Assembly (NCBI GenBank): GCA_946699065.1
Contig: CAMPDV010000380.1
Coordinates: 248,001 to 312,000, forward strand
Direction: 5' to 3'
DNA: 64,000 nucleotides
Origin: Loxodes magnus
Lineage: Eukaryota > Ciliophora > Karyorelictea > Loxodida > Loxodidae
Shown here: positions 12,662 to 23,649 of the stretch, piece after piece
Layout of the letters: every line of letters begins with the position of its first letter
Numbering within the stretch: position 1 is the stretch's first letter
The notes under the pieces: generated by a model
Databases searched by the model: none
Told to the model about the DNA's origin: nothing
Seen by the model: the letters and a program-made list of their open reading frames with translations, nothing else
Program-made: the position numbers and the translations under genes

Positions 12662-14596
12662 ATGTCCTAGACTGCTAAATGTCTTTAGTGTCATGGAGAT
12701 TTTAATGGGTAGATTAAAATACCAATGTTGCTACCTTGCAATCACAGCATATGCTATACCTGTGTCCAGGATTAGTTTTAGAAAAATTAGGCAATCACAT
12801 GTGTTTTCTAAAATTGCTAAAAAGTTCATAAAATTCATCCAGTAAAACTTCAGGAAGACACTTAGTTACTCAAGCGTCTTGAGCAAAAGAACCTCATGGA
12901 CAATATAACGATGCTATAGAATCAATCATCAAGAGTTCGTCAAGCTTAAACTTAATTATCCAAGGTCTAAATCAATTTCATCTAGTAGTTGATAAAGCAC
13001 GTGAGTACTTATTTGTTTAAGGAGAATATCAGCTTACAGAGACAGTTGGTTCTGCAGGATAAGTAAATCTAATAATAGTTGAAGTTTTTTAAAATCTAGA
13101 AATAGATGATGGACAAAAAAGAAAGTAGTTAGTAGTAGATCATTTGTTAAGAATTTTCATAGAATGAGCAATAAGTTTCCAAGTTGATAGCTGATGTTTA
13201 AAGAATCATCTAGAAGAGCAATCAGGTATCGGTTAAAGTTTTTGAGGAACTAGACTCTTGCAAGTTTAATCTAACTTAAGTGACATAGGAAAATAGTTAC
13301 TTGAAGAATGAGATCTAAAACTTGAGTAGTTAAATCTAAAGTCAATAATAGCAGTTATCATCTATGCAAGTTCAGTTAAGCACATAGTAACAAGCAAAGC
13401 CTTAAGTGATATAGCCTAAGCAAATTCAATAACCTCAAAATATCCCTGCTAAGCTATAGGACATCTAGATAACTATTGTATCGCCAAACAATAGAACGGT
13501 ATCGTTATCAGTAAAATAAGAGACTACTATCGGTTAGATAAAGCAATAGATCTAAGCTTAAACTAAGTTAATATCTGACGGTTTGAGTATCGTTAAGAAT
13601 AAGGTTATCTTGGATGACGGTTAAACAGTAGCGAGTTAGAAGTTATTGAATGGTGAGAGGTTGCAAATGGAATTTAGTAAGTTCAAATTTAATTTTCTTA
13701 AATAATAATATAGACTGTAAATAGATTTTATAACTTTAATAAAGAGAAAGGTGAGTTTAAGATTTACTATATTTAAAAGGATGTAAGTCTTAAATAATTT
13801 CAATAATAGGGAGTAAGGATTAATTATAATATTTAGATGGTAAGTTAGTATTTAATAACAATTTAGAATGTAAGTTTCATTTTAAATGTTTCGCGATAAG
13901 ATTGTAAGTATCGGTTTTAATAAATTACGATTAAAGGGAGTAAGTTTCATTTTAATAATTAACACTTAATTTAGGTAAGTTTCATTTTAATAATTATTAC
14001 TTAATTTAGGTAAGTTTCATTTTAATAATTAACACTTAAGTTGGTAAGTTAAAGTTTAAGGTGAAAATGAAGGGAGTAAGTTAAAGTTTAAGGTGAAAAT
14101 GAAGCATGTAAGTTAAAGTTTAAGGTGAAAATGAAGCATGTAAGTTAAAGTTTAAGGTGAAAATGAAGTGAGTAAGTTAAAGTTTAAGGTGAAAATGAAG
14201 ATTGTAAGTTAAAGTTTAAGGTGAAAATGAAGTGAGTAAGTTAAAGTTTAAGGTGAAAATGAAGATTGTAAGTTAAAGTTTAAGGTGAAAATGAAGTGAG
14301 TAAGTTAAAGTTTAAGGTGAAAATGAAGATGGTAAGTTAAAGTTTAATGTGAAAATGAAGTGAGTAAGTTAAAGTTTAAGGTTACATTTAGAACGTAATG
14401 TTCTATTTTAGTATGTAAGTATTTTTTTTATAGTTTATTTTTCAGATTGTAATGTGTTTAAAATTGATTTAGGTGGTAAGTGTAATTTAATTTTTAATAT
14501 AGAATGTAAGTTATTTTTAGCATTATAAGGGGGTAATGAGGTTTTTAAGTAATATTTAGGATGTAAGAGCTAATTCTATGTTATGTAGTGTTTTGA
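12662..14596 (+). CDS. RING finger, coiled-coil, ubiquitin-like protein with micro-exon 3' end
   Basis: Exon 1 (12662-13676) is open for 338 codons with TAA/TAG as Gln and has no TGA. Residues 7-52 form a RING-type zinc finger: C7-x2-C10, C26-x-H28, C31-x2-C34, C47-x4-C52 (last pair spaced wider than usual). Residues about 60-250 are a Gln-rich coiled coil, and about 270-338 a ubiquitin-like fold (ITIVSPNNRTVSLSV, then GQIKQQIQ, ILDDGQTVASQKLL, GERLQMEF aligning with the last ubiquitin strand). Known RING proteins act as E3 ubiquitin ligases; that role is inferred. At 13677 a GTAAG site opens a run of intron-like units (separate entry). If all are removed, about 29 more codons join in frame and end at TGA 14594-14596. 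ATG 12662 is the first in frame after an AT-rich leader. Confidence 0.75.
13677..14588 (+). repeat. Ladder of about 29 GTAAG...AG intron-like units separated by 3-nt exons
   Basis: Each unit begins GTAAG, GTAATG or a close variant (GTGAG at 13751, GTAAA at 13717) and ends AG. Unit starts: 13677, 13717, 13751, 13783, 13813, 13840, 13870, 13904, 13940, 13975, 14010, then ten at exact 32-base spacing 14044-14332, then 14364, 14395, 14415, 14449, 14476, 14506, 14533, 14563. Unit lengths are 17-37 nt (29 nt in the central array). Of the 28 gaps, 25 are exactly 3 nt, one is 6 nt (13745-13750) and two are 0 (before 13975 and 14010). Central-array spacers read GGA, CAT, CAT, TGA, ATT, TGA, ATT, TGA, ATG, TGA. 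Constant intron-like sequence with a variable triplet at a fixed place is what a chain of tiny introns and one-codon exons would look like. Confidence 0.8.
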
Positions 14597-14599
14597 GAG

Positions 14600-17500
14600 T
14601 GAAGGACTTTACGAACAAATTAAAACTTTACTTAATTAAGAATTAAAAAATATCTATATTTATTATTATTTTCTTTTAAAGGTTAAGTGGGAAGTATACT
14701 TTAGTGTAGTTATATATGTATTTATAAGTTTACTCTATAAATATATTCTATAAGTATGTGTTTTTTAAGATATAATAATATATATAATATTACAAGTACA
14801 AGATAGTTTCTAAGTATTTGGATATTATGTTATTATATATTTGATTAAAATCCAGAAGTAGGTTAAATCTTAATAAGAGGTTGTTAAAGATTAATATAGA
14901 GAGTTAGAGTAATAAATAAATATTGTAAAATGGCTGTGAAGTGGGTGAGTATAGGTGGATAAAGTTTGAATTTGAATATTATTAAAAGTGTATAATTTAG
15001 TTTTTAAAATTTAATTTATTTCTTAAGGTTTTAGGTAAGTATATAATATGTAAATAATTTTAGTTTGAAGTATTTTATATATTTTAGAATGTGAGTATTT
15101 AAGTAAAATTAATATTAAAAGAGTTTTTAGAATTTAATTGTAAAAATTTTTTTGGGAGTATTAGGCATATAAATAATTTCCAATTGTAAATTTTTAAGTT
15201 ATAATGTTTTTTCATTTTTATTTAGTCGATTAAATTTTTTTTTTTTTTTTAGAATTAAGTTTAAATTTTTTTTTTTTCTATGAATTAATTCTGAATTTTT
15301 TTAAAGTTATTTCGAATTTTTTAGAAATTTTTTTAATTTTTTAGATTTAGAAATTTTTTTTTAGATTTCGTTCAATTAGAAAGTTTTTTTTTATTTTAGT
15401 AGCATGTTAGAAAAGTAAAAAGGTAAATTTTTAAAGTGTCTGAGTATATTTTTTTAGTATTATGTTAGTTTTTTGGTATTATGTTAATTTTTTTTAATTG
15501 CATTTGTTTCTTTTATATTATTTTTATTCTTTGAATTTCTGTTTTAAGTATCCAAATTTTCAAAAATTTTATTTTTGTTTTTTTGCTCAGCTTTTTACAC
15601 TGCAAGAGATTTTCAGGAAGGAATAAATCTTTTTCAAAAATTTTTATGTCTATAAATATTCTTATCTAAGAAAATCATTTAAAATTTAAATTTTTTTTAG
15701 AAAAGATGAAAAATAAAGATTTTTTTTTATCGTTTTAAATTTCTTACTTGTTTTTTTTACAAACAACTTAAAAGATAAAAAAAATATTTAGAAGGTTGAT
15801 AAATATTAACAAAAAATGCAATTTTTAGCATAATCATCTTAAAAAACATCTAGAATAATGTTCAATGAGTTTTAAATTTACATAAAATATATTTTGCTTA
15901 CCTAATTTTAAAAAAAATTCGAATGAGAAATAATAATATTCTTAGATTTTTTATTTATTTTTTTTAAATAAATTAAGATCTAGTTTAAAAAAAATACGCA
16001 CTCTGCTTTTGAAAATAAAAAAAAATAAAAATTTATAAATTTTAAAAGATTTAATAATTAAGTAAATAGAAAAAACAGTATCTGAAAAAGAAGTTAAAAA
16101 CTAAAGCATAAAAAATCTGAACCTATCTAAAATAAAAATATTGCTCTTACTTAATTTAAATTGAAAATATTCAGAATTAAATACAAAAAGAACTTTATAT
16201 CGAAAATAAAAAATAAAACAAAATTAGAATCTTAGTTGAAGTAAAAATAAAGACATTAGTTGTTATATATATAGCTATTTAAAAATAAGATTTTGATAAT
16301 CTTTAAAAACCCTTAGAACATTTTAGATATAGTTACCTTAAAAAAATAGTTTTTTAAATTCGTTATAAAAAAATTAACATTTAACTATAAACCACTAAGT
16401 TAAAGGTAAAAAATCTAAACGCCCTGAATTTAATTGAAATTTTTCATTAAAATATAATGTATCTTAATTAAATCTATTATATCTAATATATTATAAAACA
16501 TCTCTAAAGATTTAAATTTACTTAATTCTCAAAATAAATAAATAACTTAATAAAATGTACTAAGTTTCTTATAATGGACTTAGATGAGAGTAACATATTA
16601 AAAATCCTAAATGTAATAGAAACTATTGATTTAATCATAGTTTAAGCAAAAAACTATTTTAATTTAATCTTTCATAAAAAATCATATATCTATTTTTGAT
16701 AAAGGTAGATTAATAGAAGAAAATTAGTTCACAGTTAAATTATCTAAGGCAAATATTTAATAATCTTTTTATCTTTTAATCAAGATTCTTATGTACTAAA
16801 TTTTTACAATTTAAATATTTGACTGAAATATAAATTCCAATTTATTTATAAAAGTCTTACTCTACTACTGTAATGTTTTAAAACTTAATAGGGACATATA
16901 ATTAAAAAAATTATCAAATAAAATCTTTAAATTCATTATAAAACTTTAAACTATAATTAAAAAAGAGGCAATTAATGAATATTCATAGGAAATTTTATTA
17001 ACATTTAATTAATCAGAAGTAAATTTTTTATAATAATCATTTATGTATTCTTTTTATAGAATTACAGAAATATTAATAATGAAAACATAACCTCGAAAAG
17101 TATTTTCTCATATTAATTTTATAAATTTATTTAAAATAGCTATAAATAAATATTATTAAATCATAAATAAAACATTTAATTAATACTATCTAAAATATTA
17201 TTAAACTCTATTTAAATAAATTTAATAATAGTAATAACAAATAATATAAAAGCGGTCTCTAAATAAATAGTATATTAAAAATAATTTTCGAACCAAATTC
17301 ATCAAAATTAAATGAAATTATAAAAAAAGAGTATTTAACAAAATTTTGATAAATTATTAAAAAATAAATTATATTTTGATCAGAATTTATAGAATTAATT
17401 TTAAGTAAAACTAAGATCAATTTTTATTTAAATCTATAACTTAAAATCTTAATCTAATTTAAAACTTCGTTTTAATATATAAACTAATTTAATAAAAAAA

Positions 17501-20500
17501 GCAAAAATTCTTTATTGCAAATAATAAAAATTAAATTATCCTAATTATTTAATAAACTGATGATAGAAAATAATTTTCTTTATCTTAGATAAGAAAAATA
17601 AATTTCAGAAAAAATTAGTATCTAAAATTAGTTGAAGAAGATAAAAAAAAGTAAACGAAAAAAAAAATTATCAAAAAAATTACATAAATTTAATAAAATT
17701 TTCCTTTGTGTATGTACTTTTTTTTAATTATAATAAAATACTGCTATTTTTTCTAAATAAATTATTTTTGACATGCTCGTACCTTTTAAATTTTATAAAT
17801 ATTATTAAAAAATTTTAATAATTTTTAACTTTTTTCTACATAGGTAAATTTTAGACGTTCCGACCTCTTTCACTTTTTAGATATTTGTAAAAATGTTTAC
17901 AGATTAAAATAAACATTTTTGTTCTGCTTTCTATTTATACAGTTTATCTAAAGATCAATTTAAAATTAAAAAAATTATTACATCATAATTTTTCTTCTGA
18001 AATTAGTCTATAAATAATCAAACTTCTTAATTAATAAAGAAAATATCGACATCATGTATATTTTTTTAAAATAATATCGAAAAGGAGCAATAAAAATTAT
18101 TTGTATAGTATTTGTTACAGAAAAGGAAAACAAAGTAGGTTAAGAGTTAAAAAAACTGTAAAAGCATACAAAATTATAAAATATATATTTCTTTTTTATT
18201 GTAAAAAATTTAATAAAAAAATTTTCAAATTCTCGAGAAAGTAAGAATAGTTTGCTTTTAAGTTTATTTTTAAGTTTTACTCCTAAAGATAGCAGAATAC
18301 TATTTTAGGGACATTGATTTATAAAATATTTTGTTTGAGCCTTATTAGTTCATATTATTTATTCAAACTAGCAAATTCTTCTTGCGAAGAAAACAATAAT
18401 ATTAAATATTTAAAGAGAAGATGAAAATTTTTGATTTTTGATTGCAAATTATCTAAAATTAGTTAAAAGAAAAAATTATTTGTATAGGCAAGAGAATGCG
18501 AAAATTCGAATGTCTCATTTAAACTGTTTGATTTTATTTTTCTGTGCTAGATAGCATCTTTAGTTCATGAAAATTTTAAAGTACACTTCAAAGAGACTAA
18601 AAAATATGTGTGAATGTTTTTGAAGAAAGTGTATTAAAAAACTTTTTTTCGAAAATATATTTGCTTATAGCAGCTCTTGTAAAAAACTAGTTTAAGCTAT
18701 TTTCAAAATTGTGTATTAAAGTTTTTTAAAAAATGCGTGCTGAAAAATTTGAAATAAACGTAAAATTAATCATAACAAGAAATTCGCATTTATTTAAGGA
18801 AAAAAAAAGCAGAAGAAGAACTGATAATTTAAAAGTGATCAGTTCTATAATTATAATGAGCAAGCTTGTTAAATTTCACTTTTTATATGAATCATTTAGA
18901 TGAAAGGATACGTTTAAATAATTTATTTTTATTTATATAATTTCTTTTATTATTTAACTTTTTTGAAAATTGTTTATTTATCAAATAAAAAGTTACAGAC
19001 ATATATTATTTTAGATTTAATTTTTTTATAATATTTTTTAATGCTTCTGATCTCTTATTTTTAAAGAGATACGTTTATACTTAAAAGGAGATGTTTTTCG
19101 ATTTATTTTTAATTTTAATCTGCAATTTTTTTAATATTTTTTTATTAATGGAGTATATTGAAATTTGATAAAATGACTTTAAATTTCTTATTAGATTTAT
19201 TCTTTCATATTTTCATCTTTTTTAGATAATAAACTTTTAATTTCTATTCATTATTATTTTAAAAAGTTCTATTTTTTTAATTTTTAATCTTAATTAAAAT
19301 AAAAAAATTATATAAAAGTTAATTTTGATTACACACGCAACTTTTTATATAAATTTTTTAAAAGATAAAAAAAATTTCGTAAAATCAAGTTTAAATAATA
19401 AAATTTGTTGCCATATCTTTTTTATATAATATCTTTTTTAATTTGTATCTTTTTAATAATAAGGAAGTTTATATTTCAACCTTTAAAAAATTATAAATAA
19501 TTATTTTTTAAAATGGTAATCTGCTATTTATAAAGATAATTTTTATGAATAGAAAAAGAAAATACTAGCAATAAATAAAAATAGATAAAAAATTAATTCT
19601 TATATTTCATGAAAATGAAACTTCTTAAAAAAGAATTAAAAAAATATAGTTAGAATTATATTTAGGGAACTTATCTATATTATTAATTTAAGAGGTTATA
19701 TTTTTTAAGTAAGTATAAAAGCTATGTATTAAAATTATTTTTACTAATTATTTTCTCTAAGCTTTATTTTAGTTTTTATAAATTTTTATATTTTTTAGAA
19801 AAAAAAATAAATAATTTTATTGTAATAACTTATGAATCAAACAAAAAGAACTAAATTTTAATAATTTTAAAAAAAAATAGCATTTTTTTGTTTTTCAAAA
19901 TTTAAAACGAACATTTTTAAGAATAAGCTCTTTGTTCTTTATTTCTTTATTTATAATGATTATATTCTACTTTGAAAAAACGAAATTAAGAATATTTTCA
20001 AATTCATAAAAATTACAAAAAAATTTTTTAAAGAATATATTTGAATTGTATATTTTTAATACAAATATTGCTTAAAAAGATTAAATTAATTTTAGGAAAG
20101 ATAGTTAAAAAATAAAATAATGCTTTTAAATTAAAAAACATTTAGATCTTTAAATTGATATTAGAGTTTTCTTTAAAAATTAATTTAATCATTTTTAATT
20201 ATATTAAGTAAGTTTAAATATAAATCATTTAAAATTTAAGAAATTCATTTTTTTATTTTTATCTCTAAATTTTATCTTTATATTAAAAATCAAAAAAAGA
20301 ATAATTAAAATTAAATCTAAAACTTATAAATTTAAAAAATTAAATTTATTTATAATAAATATTTTAGTTATTTTAATATCATTTAAGATTCTTATTTACA
20401 CTTTATTTAAACTTAAAATGAGAAAAAGCATTTTTATCTTTGATAGTAACAAAAATTCTAATAGGTAATTCTTAATCTCTTTTTTCATCTTGAGAAATTA

Positions 20501-22690
20501 ATAATTACAAATTTAGAAAAAAATTATTTTAAAAAATAAATGCTTCCTAATTTTTATTTGATATAAATGCAAAATTATTTTTATAAAATTTCTTGTATTT
20601 TGATAAATTATTTCTTTAATTATCGAACTTTTAAATTAAAAAATACAGTAAATAAAATTAATGAATTACTTTTATTTAAATCCAATTAAAAGAGATTTTA
20701 AATAACTTAAATTAAAAGAATAAAAATTTTATTTTTTTAAACAAATAAATACATTATTTTCACAATATTTTTATGTAATAAAAAACATATTAATATTTAT
20801 AAATAATAAGAAAAGTATTTTTTAAACAAACAATTACAAATGTTTAACAAAATCTTAAATATGGAATAACAAAAAAGTTTATCTTAGTTTAATTATTTAT
20901 AAATCTTTTTCCAATTTTTATAAAATTTGAAAAACATATTTAAAATGTGAAATTTTTTAAATTTAAAGAAAAATAATCATCATTTTAATTTTTATTAAAT
21001 TATTTTTAATGATTAAAGAAATCTTATTAAGCAATAATTATAAAAATTATAATTTATCACTAAGATAGAAAAATACTGAAAATTAAAAAAAGCATTAAAA
21101 AAAAATTAAAAAAACATAAAAATTTATAAATAAAAATGTAAGAAAATATTGAAGGATGAATATTTTAACCTGAATATTCTTTAGTTATTTTTATAAAATT
21201 TATAAGCAAAAGATATTTCATAAATAATTTTTACGTTGTCGTAGATTTCCTGGTTTAATGCCAATAATTAACACTTATTTCTTAATATTTAAATATTTAA
21301 TATCTTATAGTTTATTATTATACCTTATTATTTAAACTTTTAAATAGTGAGATAGAAAATTAAAATATCAATTTTAATAAATCAAAATAATTTATTTTAA
21401 TAATTAATATTTATTTCTTAATTTTTAATTTAAATGTGTGAATTTTTACTATAATTGTTTATCTATATATAAATTATTAAAATGATAGAAGAATTAGATT
21501 TATTCTTCTTGCATTTATAATATTGAGGGATTTTTTAGTTAAAATATGTTTTTAAATATAAGAAATAAAGTAATTTAATTTTCGTTAAATATTTAATTTA
21601 AGTATAATTTTCCGATTATTAGCAATTTAATTATAATTGCTTATTTAAATTTCTTTAACTGACAATGATAAAATAATTAATTTTGCATAATTATAATTAT
21701 AATAAGTTTAATTAAATTTTTATGTATAAATTAATAATTTATACTTAACTTTAAAATATAATAAAAGTTAGTTAAGATTATTATTATAATTACTTATATT
21801 ATTTAGATCTAAAACTTATACATTCAAAAATTTTATATTATTTATAATACTTTATTAATTTTATTTTATACAGTTATCTCTAAAGATATGTTTCACTATA
21901 TTTACTTTTTAATTCACTAAATTATTGTTTTAATTATGGTAGTCATTAATTATCAATGTGAACCTTTTTATTTTATAATCTAGTAATCAAATGCTTTTGT
22001 TAACCAATTATTAAAAATTCATATCAAAATTATGAAAAGCTTCCTTTTTATTAATTTTCAATTGATACAAAGATAATTAATTCTAGCTAAACATATAATT
22101 ATTATATAATTTTATATTTTTGATATAGTATTTTTAATATTAATATCTTACTATTATAAAGTATTATTTTAATTATATTTTGTTACCATTTAGAATTTTA
22201 TATTATTAAAGTCATAAAGCTAATGTTTCGTTTGCTTTACTTAGAACTTCAATTCCTTTTAGATATTTCTTCCTTTATATTATCTATGTTTTATTAATTA
22301 TAGTTAAATAAAGAGTTCTATAAATGGCTTTATTAGCAATTTAATTAGTTTTTAGAATTTAAATTTTAATATTTATTTATAAAAATAAATGGTATAAATT
22401 AAAGCTATTTATTAATAATATTTCACTTTAATAAAAGAGTTATTGTAAGAAACTGTTTATTTATATTTAAAATAAAAAAATTTTGACATCTATTACTGCA
22501 AGAATTGCTTCCTTCAATGAGACTCTAATAAATGTTTTTAATGTTTTTTAATAATAATCTTGATCTCATCAATTTTTAATTATTCTTGTTTCAGTCTCTC
22601 TTTTATGTCTTCTTTTTTACTTTTTCCATTTCATATAAATCTAAACTTTTTGACAAGTGAAAACGATTTTTAAAAGTAAAAGGAGGTTTA
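14600..22690. other. Gene-free, extremely AT-rich region with homopolymer runs
   Basis: About 8 kb at roughly 85% A+T, with many A and T runs of 7-12 bases (for example near 15.24, 15.27 and 17.64 kb). From 15.0 to 15.1 kb there are a few further degenerate GTAAG...TTTAG units. I see no frame with convincing composition, no inverted repeats and no RNA gene. Confidence 0.55.
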
Positions 22691-22699
22691 TAAGTTTTT

Positions 22700-23640
22700 G
22701 TTGGAGTTTTATTTGGAATTTCTGATCGGAAAAGGCAGAAATGGGAGGAGTAGGCAATGACAAGTGAAAACAATTTTTAGTTTAAAATATTTCATCAAGA
22801 TTAAGGTTTTTTTATTGAAGTATGCTTCTTTTTTTCACGCTTTTTAATTTTTTAATTTTAGATTTTTTTCAATTACATATTCAGATTTTTTTAATCTTTT
22901 TTTTTCTTATAATACTGTCTCATATCTCTTGCAGCTTACTTTCAACATATTTTTTTAGCCCTTTATTTTTTTATTGGCTTTGTTTTCTGATTAGTTTTTT
23001 CATAAATTTTTCCGATTTTTAAACTTTTAAGACATATAGCTTTTTTTGATTTTAAATTTTTTTCTCTTTGTGTTTTTAAGCGCTAATGAGTAAGTACTTC
23101 TTTTCTTTAAAGTAATTAATTAATTTATTTGAGTACTAACTTTTTTTTTAATTTTAAATCGATTTCTCTCTTCCTTCGTGACTACTGAAATAACTTTTAT
23201 TTAAATACATTTTAGGGTTTTACTTCTATTTCTTCTTCGTTTTTTTTAATCTTTCTCTGTTCATTTAAGTGTTTATCTTTTTTATTAAATCCTTTATCGC
23301 AGAAACTTTTTTCTCTTTTTTTCTCAGTTGCCTTTTTTTCCTCCTTATTCTTATGTTATTTTTCTTTTTCTTTTGTACTTATTTGATCATAGAATTTTTT
23401 GCAGTTTCTTCACTCAGATTTCTTTCGAATCGCGAAAGTATCATTTCTTCACTTTTTTTTTTGTTTTATCTTCTTTTTCTTTTACTTATTTTTTTTATAG
23501 AATGTTACTTTCTGCGCTTGTCTAGATTCTTTTTAGTTTTTCCAGTCTATTTTTTTGATCTTTTTGTTTTTTAGCTAGTTGTTTTTTTGCGAATTTTTTA
23601 TTATGTTTTTTAATTTTTTTTCATAATAGTCTTAGTTCTC
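22700..23640 (-). CDS. Basic Lys/Gln-rich coiled-coil stretch downstream of the NACHT gene
   Basis: The minus strand reads as a very basic helical segment (REKSFCDKGFNKK, KEKEKQHKNKEEKKATEKK) and, nearer the NACHT gene, as HQAEVRKLRKDSEKRMVKL then LEKENQDYYEKKLKNII. The short plus-strand ATG frames here (22822-23022, 23269-23574) are shadows of this A-rich minus-strand sequence. It probably forms the C-terminal tail of the NACHT protein, but two frame changes separate them and low complexity makes the frame hard to fix. Confidence 0.35.
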
Positions 23641-23649
23641 TTTCTCAAG

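Noticed and set aside
14044..14395. CRISPR-like or protein-repeat interpretation of the 32-bp array
   Set aside because: The variable part is only 3 nt, and 32 is not a multiple of 3, so it neither holds spacers nor encodes a simple in-frame protein repeat.
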